NCBI GenBank assembly: GCA_031431195.1
Contig: JANPCU010000385.1
Span: forward strand, 1-64,000
Length of the DNA stretch: 64,000 nucleotides
Direction: 5' to 3'
From: TH-plancto1 sp031431195
GTDB lineage: Bacteria > Planctomycetota > Planctomycetia > Planctomycetales > Planctomycetaceae
Shown here: positions 56,701 to 64,000 of the stretch, piece after piece
Layout: each line of letters opens with the position of its first letter
How positions within the stretch are numbered: the first letter of the stretch is position 1
Program-made: the position numbers and the translations under genes
Notes under the pieces: model-generated
Seen by the model: the letters and a program-made list of their open reading frames with translations, nothing else
The model's database searches: none
What the model was told of the DNA's origin: nothing

Positions 56701-59700
56701 ATCGACAACGATGGAGTGCAGGATGGCGGCGAACCCGGTATGGCCGGAGTCACAGTCAATATGGTCTTCGCCGGGATCAACGGAACCTTCGGCGATGGAG
56801 ATGATGTCACGCTCTCGACCGTGACAGGCACCAATGGGGTCTATGAGTTCAGCGGACTTCCCGCTGGGAATTACCGCGTTTCGGTCGATACCGGGACGCT
56901 CCCCATCGGTGGGTTGACCGAATCGTTCGACCTGAACGGGATTGGGACGCCTTCCACCACCGACACGACTCTGACGGCGGGGCAGGTCCGCGACAATGTC
57001 GACTTTGGCTACACCGGAAAAGGATCAATCGGCGACCGCGTCTGGTTCGATGCAGATGAAGATGGAGTCCAGGACGCTGGAGAGCCCGGCATCGATGGTG
57101 TGACGGTCGATCTCGATGTCGACTATGACCAAGACGGAACCATCGACTTCACCCTGACCACCACGACCGATGCGAATGGCAACTACATCTTCAGCGACTT
57201 GCCGATTGCAGATTATGGCGTTCGAGTGACCCAGCCAGCGGGCTACGACCAGACGTTCGATGCCGACGACGGACTCATCACTCCCAATAACGAATCGCTC
57301 CTGACGCTCGGTGATGGCGAGAACAACACCGCTCAGGACTTCGGCTACGTCGGTCAGGGTTCCATCGGGGATCGGGTCTGGCTCGATGTCGATGGGGACG
57401 GGACGCCAGACGGGGGCGAACCGGGCATCAATGGACTGACGGTGCAGTTAGATGTCGACCTCAATGGAGACGGCACAGTCGACTATACGACAACCACCAC
57501 CACCGGAGCCGATGGGGCCTATCAGTTCGACAAGCTGCCGCCGGGTGACTACACGATCACGGTTACCCCTCCGAGTGGCAGCACCAACACGGGCGATCCA
57601 GACGGGGGTAACGATCACACAGCTGACGTGACGCTGGGTGTGAACGAAGACAATGTGGTCCAGGACTTCGGGTATCAAGGGACCGGTTCGCTGGGTGATC
57701 GCGTGTGGTTCGATGCTGATCGCGATGGTGTCCAGGACGCAGGCGAGCCAGGCATTGGCGGAGTGAGTGTTGAGCTTGATATCGACTTTGATGGCGATGG
57801 AGCAGTGGACGCCACCTTGTCGACGACCACCGATGCGAGCGGGAACTACCTGTTCGAAGGACTGCCCGCTGCGGACTATGTGGTGCGAGTGGCTCCGCCA
57901 GTGAGCTTCGACCCGACTTTTGACAGCGACGGCGGCCTCGATCACGAGTCAGCCCACACACTGGGTGCCGGTGAGGACAATGTCGCCCAGGACTTCGGGT
58001 ATGCGGGAACGGGCTCAATCGGCGACCGCGTATGGTTCGACATGGATGGTGATGGATCTCAAGACGTTGGAGAGCCTGGCATCGGCGGCGTCATGGTGAC
58101 GCTGGATCTCGATCTCGATGGTGATGGAACCACCGACTACACGACCTCGACGGCCACAGACGGAGACGGCCTGTATGCGTTCAATGACTTGCCGGTCGGC
58201 GACTACACGATCACTGTCGGACAGCCCGGCGGTACGACGCAGACGTTCGACAACTCCGGCCCAACGACGGACAACGCCTCGCAGCTCACCCTCGGCACCG
58301 CTGAAAACAACACCGCCCAAGACTTTGGCTACCAAGGCACCGGTTCGATTGGCGATCACGTCTGGTTCGATGCCGACAGCGACGGCGTCCAAGACGCCGG
58401 CGAACCGGGCATTGATGGCGTGACGGTCGAACTCGATGTCGATCTCGACGGCAACGGGACTGTGGATGTCACACTGACCGACACGACCGATGCGAACGGG
58501 AACTACCTGTTTGAAAATCTGCCAGTTGGAGACTACACCGTCCGAGTCACGCAGCCAGCTGGGTATGACCAGACGTTCGATGCCAATGGGGCCCTCGACA
58601 ATACGTCCGATCACACGTTGGGTGCGGGCGAGAACAACGTCGCTCAGGACTTCGGTTACACCGGCCAGGGGTCGATTGGCGACCGCGTCTGGTTCGATGC
58701 GGACCAGGACGGAATCCAGGACGCAGGTGAACCGGGCTTCCCGAATATCACCGTTCAGCTAGAAGTCGATCTCAACGGCGATGGAGCGGTCGACTACACG
58801 ACGACGGCGACGACCGACGACTACGGGAACTACCTGTTCAGCGATCTGCCACCGGGTGCGTACACAGTCTCGGTCCTAACGACGCCAGCTGGCGGAACAC
58901 AGACGTTCGATGCCGATGGTGGACTCGATGAGTCCTCGGCTGTCACCCTGGGTGTCAACGAGGACAACCTCGATCAGGACTTCGGCTACAAGGGTTCCGG
59001 CTCCATCGGCGACCGTGTGTGGCTCGACCTGGATGGAGATGGGACTCAAGATGCCCACGAACCCGGTATGGGCGGCGTGACGGTCACGCTGAATCTTGAT
59101 TTCACCGGTGATGGGGTGGCAGACTACACCACGACCACTCTCACCGATCCGAAGGGAAACTACCTGTTCAACGAGTTGCCAGTCGGGGACTACACGGTCG
59201 TTGTCGCTCAACCGAGTGGCTCCAACCAGACCTTCGACGAAGATGGCCCTCTCGACAACGCCTCGCAGCATATGCTCGGAGCGGATGAGGACAACATCGC
59301 CCAGGACTTCGGCTACCAAGGTCTGGGCAGCATCTCGGGCCGCGTGGCTGAGGATGCCAACGGGAACAAGGCTGTCGATCCGGCGGAACCTGGTTTCTCT
59401 GGCAAGCTGATGGAGCTGCGGGCCGATATCAACGGGGACGGGATCATTGACTTCACACTCCAGACGCTGACCGGACCGAATGGTGAGTACACGTTTGGGA
59501 ACCTGCCTGCGGGCGAGTACCGTGTGATCGTCGTGACCCCACCGGATTTCCGAGAGCAGTCCGCAGACCCGGACGGCGTGAACGACAATACCACCTTCGT
59601 CACACTGGCTCCGCTCGAGAACAAGGTCCATGTCGACTACGGCTACTTGAGTGACTACCAGTACAGCAAATTCTTCGATCCGCGGAACATGCGAGGCGAT

Positions 59701-60168
59701 GACACCCACGAAGAAACGCCGCAGCAACTGGGGATCCTGCCTCCTCTGCCGGACCCGATGTTCACTGGTATCACCGAACCCGGGGCGACGCTCGTCGTGG
59801 CTCTATTCGACGAGGATGGGGGGCTGCTCGGCGAAAAGATGGTCCAGTCGGACGCAGCGGGAAACTGGCAGGTCAGCTTCCACGGCACCACGTTGCAGCA
59901 GATGCCACATTCGATGCGAATCGGCCTGACCCCGGCGGTCTACAACACCGACATCGACAGCAGCTTCAACCTGCGGCGGTACTTCCACAATGTGGGAATC
60001 GGCCAGATCTTCGCTCAGTTCGACGGCAGCGTGCAGAAGGTCTTTGCCTCGCTTCCAAGTAACGTCATGATGCACATGGAGCAGGCCGACCTCAACCCCC
60101 TCGGCTTCGGCTGGCACCGGCACTCGTATGAGCAACTGGCATCGTCTCCGACGCCCGTGGAGAACTAG
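50761..60168 (+). CDS. giant extracellular protein: LEPR-XLL-like leader, DUF11-type and SdrD B-like repeats
   Basis: The start is taken as TTG 50761 (about 3,135 residues), with a GGAG some eight bases upstream; an in-frame TTG at 50710 is the alternative. The N-terminus is basic, with no classical signal peptide, and ends in LEELEEIVLLNA (residues 38-49), a variant of the LEPRxLLSA motif. Residues 230-1,970 hold many DUF11/TIGR01451-type repeats (VEPNETISNTA, ITYTVTIDL, IDTLDRGLAFVG). Nine SdrD B-like repeats follow (56671-59655) with EF-hand-like DADxDGxQD and DLNGDGTVDY loops. The end has an Ig-like domain (SDAAGNWQVSF). It is probably a surface adhesin or stalk/matrix protein exported by the preceding genes. 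Confidence 0.88.
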   Translation: MISTIRRVISNWTNSPFTGSATQRIHRAHPQASAPLLLEELEEIVLLNAVPDVTIQTPADDVFIGGDFTFSVAFDNIGSTEGYGPIIDLIFPVNGADGTNPALDDGIDIIGSATYLGAPVTTVQLTFGVSGEVDHPFLKDALGNPLKVQGNPGDKLVVAQLPFGSFTPGQPPASIQFSADMSDLADLGVSLDFKARGAFMFGNDPLDNTSSDPVILSDAATNSSLWTETGSIDPILAKMTKQNLAPESETATGPNFPRTYEIVVEIAEGQTLTDFNLTDLLPPEIVFLGNVVVTANAGASVSGVTIVDTPTTMTDPHAAPDNNLTINIGTAIGGAGNTGFTVTFDFYVNEFNAVGNDVIDPTSADTTITENEVSANFDWDPLDGRDPVQNNIVIHEIVAGPDDQLQNEAIAVQKGLTILTDNGAVGYSPGDVLLYTLDFQISDYFGFEDISITDILSDGLRLDGTFTPTLSVSEHGNLTNSGFAGANFTVAPVSGVDGSQTLSFRISDELAGRGGSFADGQLVGGAIPNGGTGGGPPPAGAPLPFGGTTGQITYRVVIQDQFDVSPPSGDSSVDQGDVLNNEAVIDGAVLNVDDLTANGERETDDTAADLEIVRGAITKTIYAVNGVIAGAGTITVAPGDVVTYRFTATLPNSDVEDLKFVDYLPLPVFSAGEVITLNNTHSTLAPTAGQAHFHVNDTFSGATGLSGIVPGLSTVTVGGENRVEFTYGDFDDTGNSSTTIDILFSVTVGDEPFADGLFLTNQVRQEEGSSFNTNKVDDAINQIILSEPVLNITKGVIATDNAGGSFTGAVAPTSVTSPGSAGYRFGGTLNSTNLDTTPLNANLSNIDAGDRVTFAIVVENTGTSRKGAFDVEVRDLLPAGFVIPGSGLNLTVTDGTGASVTYTNVGGGTGLFDLGIRLDDPGATPSTGGALQNDAGAIDGFNATDGRNIIVITYDLVAETSVEPNETISNTAILQNYAGVEGGTDHTVTDLTDNALVTTDTPTIDKVITATNQAHTLGNNVAIGEIITYTVTIDLTEGTASGVTFIDTLDRGLAFVGLTSIVTNDPGDVSWSGAATASFASVGVGADNAGRQMTINFGDITNTDTNNAVTEKITITYQAVVINGGSNDRGDLRNNDADWNWAGGNTVSDSAPNVTIVEPTLDIAKTITPATGDAGNTHAVTLVISHTAASDANAFNIAISDALPTGMTVSGAITVTPTAGVTGLVNTSAGNTISVAAASIPDGDTITITFNVTLDPTVQPNELITNTADVDWTSLTGDVTTTQSIHNTLGVERTSDPTDPGGAANDYTDSGSDDVRITSPLISKSLISTSISNSANANNQAVIGETAIYEVTITLPEGQTLDAAIVDTLDRGLHFVSLDSITRSNGNLTTTVGANDFSDVGSFGTSVTGTSATGEQLTINLGDLDNVADNAAGDTITLRYTVLIDNVLSNVGAPEAPPTLLNNAAEFTWDLFGAGQTTGTTSAANIEVIEPLVNVDKSVVVNGSGTTGDSGDSVQYTFVISHEALSDTDAFDVTFQDALPGVKLDGLTIASVTHSASGDLSALFEITPGEVLRTQVGSSFDLLEGQTVTIVVTGTLSGAVIPNETVTNTSSIAWTSLDGVDPNERTGAEDYNDSDSADITILPPVPVKSIVATSEAHTGEGTADTSADPRPLAVGEIVRYRLAVTLPEGTSPGYRIIDHLPSGMSLIDNAQVKVSFIADSDVGESVNLAGADNDAATPSFTLPAGRISTNGQDITFDLGDLINNDTDVNAETIIIEFNAIVNNAASNQDSTALDNNFDVEINGHVVATSNTVSGEVVEPAIVDVLKSLLSFNGNEVTYRLTFSNTGNAAAFDLNIDDAIPADLLLQTGTVSVSFSGVAPTFIDNSNAAALDIVIDQLAVGQVVTIDYTTTIVNPNTTLSNTVDVEYTSLPGGGTTGNPTGTDAPVGSERTGSDGPGVGLNNYADSSSLTLGALGDRVWYDIDNDGVQDGGEPGMAGVTVNMVFAGINGTFGDGDDVTLSTVTGTNGVYEFSGLPAGNYRVSVDTGTLPIGGLTESFDLNGIGTPSTTDTTLTAGQVRDNVDFGYTGKGSIGDRVWFDADEDGVQDAGEPGIDGVTVDLDVDYDQDGTIDFTLTTTTDANGNYIFSDLPIADYGVRVTQPAGYDQTFDADDGLITPNNESLLTLGDGENNTAQDFGYVGQGSIGDRVWLDVDGDGTPDGGEPGINGLTVQLDVDLNGDGTVDYTTTTTTGADGAYQFDKLPPGDYTITVTPPSGSTNTGDPDGGNDHTADVTLGVNEDNVVQDFGYQGTGSLGDRVWFDADRDGVQDAGEPGIGGVSVELDIDFDGDGAVDATLSTTTDASGNYLFEGLPAADYVVRVAPPVSFDPTFDSDGGLDHESAHTLGAGEDNVAQDFGYAGTGSIGDRVWFDMDGDGSQDVGEPGIGGVMVTLDLDLDGDGTTDYTTSTATDGDGLYAFNDLPVGDYTITVGQPGGTTQTFDNSGPTTDNASQLTLGTAENNTAQDFGYQGTGSIGDHVWFDADSDGVQDAGEPGIDGVTVELDVDLDGNGTVDVTLTDTTDANGNYLFENLPVGDYTVRVTQPAGYDQTFDANGALDNTSDHTLGAGENNVAQDFGYTGQGSIGDRVWFDADQDGIQDAGEPGFPNITVQLEVDLNGDGAVDYTTTATTDDYGNYLFSDLPPGAYTVSVLTTPAGGTQTFDADGGLDESSAVTLGVNEDNLDQDFGYKGSGSIGDRVWLDLDGDGTQDAHEPGMGGVTVTLNLDFTGDGVADYTTTTLTDPKGNYLFNELPVGDYTVVVAQPSGSNQTFDEDGPLDNASQHMLGADEDNIAQDFGYQGLGSISGRVAEDANGNKAVDPAEPGFSGKLMELRADINGDGIIDFTLQTLTGPNGEYTFGNLPAGEYRVIVVTPPDFREQSADPDGVNDNTTFVTLAPLENKVHVDYGYLSDYQYSKFFDPRNMRGDDTHEETPQQLGILPPLPDPMFTGITEPGATLVVALFDEDGGLLGEKMVQSDAAGNWQVSFHGTTLQQMPHSMRIGLTPAVYNTDIDSSFNLRRYFHNVGIGQIFAQFDGSVQKVFASLPSNVMMHMEQADLNPLGFGWHRHSYEQLASSPTPVEN
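56671..59655 (+). repeat. nine SdrD B-like repeats (about 330 bp each)
   Basis: Nine units of about 105-115 residues begin with GSIGDRVWFDADxDG and include QDAGEPGI, a DGTVDYTTT strand, YLFxxLPxGDYTV, and an end with NTAQDFGYxG. Units 2, 4, 6 and 7 are the most alike. The first (GALGDRVWYD) and last (GSISGRVAEDANGN) are more diverged. Each unit has two acidic DxDxDG-type loops, suggesting calcium binding. DNA identity between units is high enough to allow recombination. Confidence 0.9.
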
Positions 60169-60183
60169 ATTTCGACTTCACTC

Positions 60184-61055
60184 GTGTCGGCAACCAATAG
60201 AAACGTCATGTTTTCCGACCAATAGAAATGTCACATTCTGGGGTATCAGTGGTGGTCATCATGCGGTCTCCTTTGGGAGATCGGCATGAGCGTGTTGAAG
60301 ATGAGTGGCAAAGAGCGTCGGCGGGGCGAGGTGTTCGCGCGGGTGGTGCGCGGGGAGTTGACGCTGACGAAGGCGGCGGAGTTGATTGGGTTGGGGTATC
60401 GTCAGGCGTTGCGGAGCTATGCCCGGTATCAACAACTGGGTGATCGCGGGTTGGTGCATCGGGGTCGGGGGAAGGCATCGAACCACAAGTCAGTGCCGGT
60501 GAATCGCCAGCGCGTGTTGGCCTTGTACACGAAGAAGTACGGCGACTTTGGTCCGACGTTGGCGGCGGAATACTTGGCGAAGGAAGATGGGTTGGGTGTG
60601 GGAGTGACGACGTTGCGGCGGTGGTTGATGGCGGCCGATTTGTGGAAGCCCAAGCCGCTGCGTAGCCCGCATCGCAAGTGGTGCGAGCGCAGGGCGAACT
60701 TTGGTGAGATGGTGCAGATCGATGGTTCGCGGCATGCGTGGTTGGAGGGGCGTGGGCCGCAGTGGACCTTGATGGTGATGATCGATGATGCGACGAATTG
60801 GACGTATGCGAGGTTCTTCGAGAGCGAGTCGTTGGAGTCGGCGATGCGGGTCTTTCAGGGGTATGTCGAATCGTACGGACTGCCACGATCATTGTACTCG
60901 GATCGGCATGGAATCTATGTCACCACGCGAGATGCGACAGTGGATGAGGCCCTGGCCGCCCCTCCCCCCTTCCGCCGCCGCCGAGGGGGCCGGGTGCCCC
61001 CCTGTGACATTTTCACATGGTCAATCCATGTGACATTTCTATTGGTCGCTGACAC
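60184..61055 (+). mobile_element. internally deleted ISNCY-type insertion sequence
   Basis: The outer ends GTGTCGGCAACCAATAGAAA (from 60184) and its reverse-complement counterpart ending at 61055 (TTTCTATTGGTCGCTGACAC) match with few mismatches. Each end has a second CCAATAGAAATGTCACA-like or GTGACATTTTCACATGG subterminal copy. The 872-bp length is about half that of complete ISNCY elements, and the transposase inside is truncated. Target-site duplications are not evident. It sits 15 bases after the giant protein gene. Confidence 0.78.
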
Positions 61056-61083
61056 CTGGGAAGCCCCGGTCTGGCTTGATTGA
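60286..61083 (+). pseudogene. truncated ISNCY family transposase
   Basis: From ATG 60286 the protein has an N-terminal helix-turn-helix (GELTLTKAAELIGLGYRQALR), then the linker and the start of the DDE domain (GEMVQIDGSRHAWLEGRGPQ, TLMVMIDDATNWTYARFFE, LPRSLYSDRHGIY) characteristic of ISNCY. Asp in QIDGS and the Asp of YSDRHG are the first two catalytic acids. After about residue 220 (DEALA) the sequence becomes Pro/Arg-rich and then reads through the right end of the element to 61083, so the third catalytic residue and the C-terminal third are missing. It should be inactive. Confidence 0.82.
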
Positions 61084-61224
61084 ACTGGCCTAGTTACGCT
61101 TATGCCGGTTGTGACGACATTGGCGATTGTGCCATGTGATTTGGTTCAGACGAGGCAATCCCGGATGGCAGCGACAGAGTTGAAATCCCCGGTCTCGACG
61201 GCCCCCCGGGTGGGCATCTCATCG

Positions 61225-62649
61225 ATGGCATCTAAAGGGCGGTTCCTGCTCGCACGGTCGATCGGGCTATGTTTTTTGGTGTGGCTCTATTCGCTCCAGG
61301 CCCAGGATAAGAATCAGGCCGTCGAGCCGACACCTCCCGATGAGGTCGTGCTGCCCACCCCCACGGCCAAGATCACCATCGCCCCCAACATCAAAGACTT
61401 CGGAGCAGTGGGCGACGGCATCGCGGACGATACCTTGTCCATTCAAAGAGCGGTCGATGCCGCACTGAAGCCGCTGGAGTTCCCGCCGGGGACGTACCGC
61501 ATTACTAAGACGATCGAGATTCGCCTCGACAAGACCGGGCCGATTTCGATCACCGGGGACGGACTCGCGCGGCTGCAAATGGAGGCCTCTGGTCCCGCTC
61601 TGCGAATCATCGGCACACACAACGGCACAGCCGACCCGAAGACGGTCCAGACCGGAGTCTGGGAGCGCCAACGGACGCCGATGATCGACGGCATCGAGAT
61701 CGTCGGCAAGCATGGGGACGCCAGCGGGATCGAACTCTCGGGCACGATGCAGGCCACGCTCAGCCGCCTCTCGATCCGCAACGTCACGCATGCCATCCGA
61801 CTGGTCACGCGCAACCGCAACGTGCAGATCAGCGAGTGCCATCTGTACGACAATCGCGGCATCGGCGTGTTCCTGGACGGTGTCAACCTGCACCAGATCA
61901 ACATCGCCAACAGCCACATCAGCTACAACCGCCAGGGGGGCATCGTCTGCCGTGAGAGCGAGATTCGCAACCTGCAAATCACCGGCTGCGACATTGAGGG
62001 GAACGTCGGCGATGGTCCGCTGGCTGCCAATCTGCTGCTCGATTGCCGTCGGGGTTCCGTGCGCGAGGGAGTCATCACCGGGTGTACGCTGCAACATGAC
62101 CGCGACCCGATTGGCTCGGCGAATATCCGCATGCTGGGGGCCTCGAAGGAGAACCCGCTGATGGTCGGGACGTTCGTGATTGGGGATAACGTCCTGAGCG
62201 ATGTGAAGACGAACATCCACCTCAAACATGCCCGAGGCGTGGTGATCGAGGGGAACACGCTGTGGGAGGGGTTTGAGCACAACATCCTGGCCGAGAACTG
62301 CTCGCACTTAGTCCTCGGTCCGAACCTGTTTGACCGCAACCCGGACCAGAAAGAAGTGACCAGCAAGAATGGAGTCGAGTTGCGGGAGTGCAGCGACTGT
62401 ACGCTGACCGGCCTGCACATGCATGACGTGCAGGCGAAAGGGGCCGCCCTGCTGCTGGACCGCTGTGCGTGGTGCAACGTGACGAGTTGTCTCATCACCG
62501 ATTCCGGGGAGACGTTGGTGGAGTTTCTGAAGTGCGATAACTGCCGTCTGTCGGGGTGTTTGTTTCGAGCGACGAAAGGGTCGGTGTTCTCGAGGCGAGT
62601 CCTGTTGAATGGGGGAACGAACAACATGATCAGTGATGACATGCGGTAG
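61225..62649 (+). CDS. secreted right-handed parallel beta-helix protein (pectate lyase 3-like)
   Basis: From ATG 61225 (MASKGRFLLARSIGLCF) the protein has 474 residues with a signal peptide (ends LYSLQAQ). The start of the mature domain, NIKDFGAVGDGIADDTLSIQ, is the signature of the pectate lyase superfamily 3 fold, as in phage tailspikes and polysaccharide lyases. The remainder has repeated coils of N-rich strands (ISECHLYDNRGIGVFLDG, ITGCDIEGNVGDG, VIEGNTLWEGFEHNI) typical of right-handed parallel beta helices. It probably binds or cuts a polysaccharide outside the cell. Earlier ATGs (61102, 61165) are less likely. Confidence 0.85.
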   Translation: MASKGRFLLARSIGLCFLVWLYSLQAQDKNQAVEPTPPDEVVLPTPTAKITIAPNIKDFGAVGDGIADDTLSIQRAVDAALKPLEFPPGTYRITKTIEIRLDKTGPISITGDGLARLQMEASGPALRIIGTHNGTADPKTVQTGVWERQRTPMIDGIEIVGKHGDASGIELSGTMQATLSRLSIRNVTHAIRLVTRNRNVQISECHLYDNRGIGVFLDGVNLHQINIANSHISYNRQGGIVCRESEIRNLQITGCDIEGNVGDGPLAANLLLDCRRGSVREGVITGCTLQHDRDPIGSANIRMLGASKENPLMVGTFVIGDNVLSDVKTNIHLKHARGVVIEGNTLWEGFEHNILAENCSHLVLGPNLFDRNPDQKEVTSKNGVELRECSDCTLTGLHMHDVQAKGAALLLDRCAWCNVTSCLITDSGETLVEFLKCDNCRLSGCLFRATKGSVFSRRVLLNGGTNNMISDDMR

Positions 62650-62935
62650 AAACCTCGAAATCTTGTGAGCTTTAGCCCAGGTTTGCGGAAAATATCGTTC
62701 CCGCGCGGGCCGATGCCGTTGGCGAAGTCGATTCCCGTAGATTGCGTTCAACCAAGGTCGACGCAATCTCGTAGCGGACCACCGGGAGCTGGTCCATCTC
62801 CGATGGGGGCTGGGCTGATCAGACCTGTCCGTTGGGGATTATTTTCCAAGTCTGAGCCTGAGTCGGCACCGCCCGGTCCGGGAGAGAACACTCGCCCCGT
62901 CCATCCACGATACCCCGGGACCGGGAAGGCCTTAA
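62650..62935. other. intergenic, no gene recognised
   Basis: About 290 bp following the beta-helix gene with no supported gene. No hairpin with a T-tract was seen just after the stop. Confidence 0.35.
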
Positions 62936-63049
62936 GGCGATCGGTCAGACTTGTCTGACCCGTGGGATAGGCTTCCAGCCTGTCAACTCCCGCGAAAAGA
63001 CGGGCTGGAAGCCTATCCCACGGTCAGCTTTTTCTGTCCGTTCGCATTA
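62936..63049. repeat. 114-bp palindromic repeat, copy 2
   Basis: Same length and almost identical to 30025-30138, including the arms GTGGGATAGGCTTCCAGCCT / AGGCTGGAAGCCTATCCCAC. Differences are confined to the loop and a few single bases. Confidence 0.85.
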
Positions 63050-63245
63050 GGCGATCGGTCCGTGGAAACATACCCGCCAGACTTCCGAAGTCTCGGAAGA
63101 CTTCGGAAGTCTTTGGAGACGCGAACTCTGGCCGATATTGGCTGAGAGACGCATCGTCGCTGGCCGCATTCAGGCTGCGCAGCAGTCTCGTCCACCTGCA
63201 TGAGCCCCTCCCCCGTGAGGCCTGGACGGGGGACGAGCCTCACCA
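63050..63245. repeat. 35-bp motif copy 2 and partial relative of the 400-bp repeat
   Basis: 63056-63090 repeats the 35-bp motif of 19588-19622 (33 of 35 bases), followed by a palindrome (AGACTTCCGAAGTCT / AAGACTTCGGAAGTCT). Further on, CGGGGGACGAGCCTCACCACG resembles part of repeat copy B (GGGGGACGAGCGTCACCACG), suggesting a third, partial relative. Confidence 0.55.
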
Positions 63246-63249
63246 CGAC

Positions 63250-64000
63250 CTACGCCGACAACTTCTGCCGGGACTGATAGAGATTGATCTTGTTGTACAG
63301 TGTCTTGAGGGCGATGCCGAGTTCGGTAGCGACGGCGGGTTTGTCGCCCTTGTACTTTTCGAGGGTCTGCTGGATGACTTCCTGCTCGATGTCGTCGAGG
63401 GTCAGCGCTCGTGGGAAGTTGGTCACGAGGAACGGGCGCGACTCCGACTGCGAGGCCCTGCCGCCGACGCTGGTGGGCAGGTCGTCGGCGTGGATGACCT
63501 TGCCGTCGGACAGGATCACAGCGTGCTCGATGGCGTTGCCCAACTCACGGACGTTGCCGGGCCAGTCGTGGGCGCGGAGTAGCGACATAGTCTCGGGGGC
63601 GAGGATGTTTTCGGGGATCTCAGCCCGCTTCATGTGCCGCGCGACTAGCGTCCGAGCCAGCGCAGCGATGTCTTCCTTGCGCTCGCGCAGCGGAGGTAGG
63701 CGGATCTCGAAGGTGTTCACGCGGAAGTACAAGTCTTCGCGGAAGCTCCCTTCCGTAACCATGTCCTGCAGGTTGCGGTTCGTGGCACACACGATGCGAA
63801 CATCGACATGGATCGTCTCGTTCTCCCCGACGCGGCGCAGCTCGCCCGACTCCAGGAAGCGGAGCATCTTGACCTGCATGTGCTTATCGAGTTCGCCGAG
63901 TTCATCCAGGAACAGCGTGCCGCCCTTGGCGATTTCGATGAGCCCCTTGCGGGCGGTTTCGGCCCCGGTGAAGGCGCCCTTCTTGTGGCCGAAGAGTTCG
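63250..64000 (-). CDS. sigma-54-dependent transcriptional activator (NtrC family), C-terminal part
   Basis: The minus-strand frame runs to the right edge, so the N-terminal part is outside the window. The visible part has the sigma-54-binding GAFTGA motif (read near 63950-63970), Walker B-like TLFLDELGEL, the sensor region VCATNRNL and DLYFRVNTFEI and RLPPLRERKEDI, WPGNVRELGNAIEH, and a C-terminal Fis-type helix-turn-helix (VATELGIALKTLYNKINLY). It would activate promoters bound by RNA polymerase with sigma-54. The usual N-terminal receiver domain is not visible here. Its targets are unknown. Confidence 0.93.
   Translation of the reverse strand, partial: ELFGHKKGAFTGAETARKGLIEIAKGGTLFLDELGELDKHMQVKMLRFLESGELRRVGENETIHVDVRIVCATNRNLQDMVTEGSFREDLYFRVNTFEIRLPPLRERKEDIAALARTLVARHMKRAEIPENILAPETMSLLRAHDWPGNVRELGNAIEHAVILSDGKVIHADDLPTSVGGRASQSESRPFLVTNFPRALTLDDIEQEVIQQTLEKYKGDKPAVATELGIALKTLYNKINLYQSRQKLSA

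Noticed and set aside
56671..59655. Regularly spaced repeats considered as a CRISPR array
   Set aside because: Unit length is about 330 bp and fully coding in one frame; there are no short repeats with unique spacers and no cas genes.
57448..59727. Several minus-strand frames antisense to the SdrD B-like repeats
   Set aside because: They look alike only because the underlying repeats are alike; no protein family features.
61267..62307. Minus-strand frame of 346 codons
   Set aside because: Antisense to the beta-helix protein, which has a clear signal peptide and fold signature.

Overview
The window looks like chromosomal DNA of a planctomycete (phylum Planctomycetota). The evidence is gene content: a DUF1501 protein with an RR-type leader, a DUF1559 pseudopilin-like protein, a DUF1570 putative protease, a VWA/secretin-N protein, a DUF3467-like protein, M50-HlyD fusions, and a giant extracellular protein with an LEPR-XLL-like N-terminus. 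GC is high, and most genes are separated by gaps carrying palindromic repeats. I cannot assign a genus.

Layout. 0.1-1.8 kb: five small minus-strand genes resembling toxin-antitoxin or accessory genes (clan AA aspartic protease-like, Phd-like, DUF6932 nucleotidyltransferase-like). 1.8-16 kb: housekeeping and envelope genes, namely a cupin/phosphomannose isomerase-like protein, a PlsC acyltransferase, folK, a DUF1570 metalloprotease-like protein, a polysaccharide deacetylase, ispF, a degenerate HtrA-like protein, a GT2 and a GT39-type glycosyltransferase, an ArsC-fold protein and an ABC transporter pair. 16-19.8 kb: a large membrane protein, then a decayed stretch with hairpin repeats, a truncated gene and the tail of a REP-associated transposase. 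19.8-27.8 kb: a zinc-ribbon membrane protein, a DUF5009-type acyltransferase, and a VWA protein whose reading frame appears to continue into the next gene through a -1 shift on nine adenines. 28-41 kb: DUF1501, a response regulator, an FHA protein, an MsbA-like exporter, PutA, a broken nucleotidyltransferase, DUF1559 and small secreted proteins. Two copies of a roughly 400 bp intergenic repeat lie here.

42-60 kb is the most interesting part. It encodes an outer-membrane TolC-like protein, a periplasmic adaptor, a GAF-like/HlyD fusion, a PqqD-like/M50 protease/HlyD fusion and a DUF3467-like protein. These are followed directly by a gene for a protein of about 3,135 residues, with an LEPR-XLL-like N-terminus, DUF11-type repeats and nine SdrD B-like repeats. 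I infer a dedicated export locus in which the PqqD-like domain and the membrane protease could recognise and process the leader of the giant protein. No ABC ATPase is present in the locus.

60-64 kb: an internally deleted ISNCY-type insertion sequence, a secreted parallel beta-helix protein, dispersed repeats, and the C-terminal part of a sigma-54-dependent (NtrC-type) activator that runs off the right edge. No rRNA or tRNA genes and no CRISPR array were recognised.
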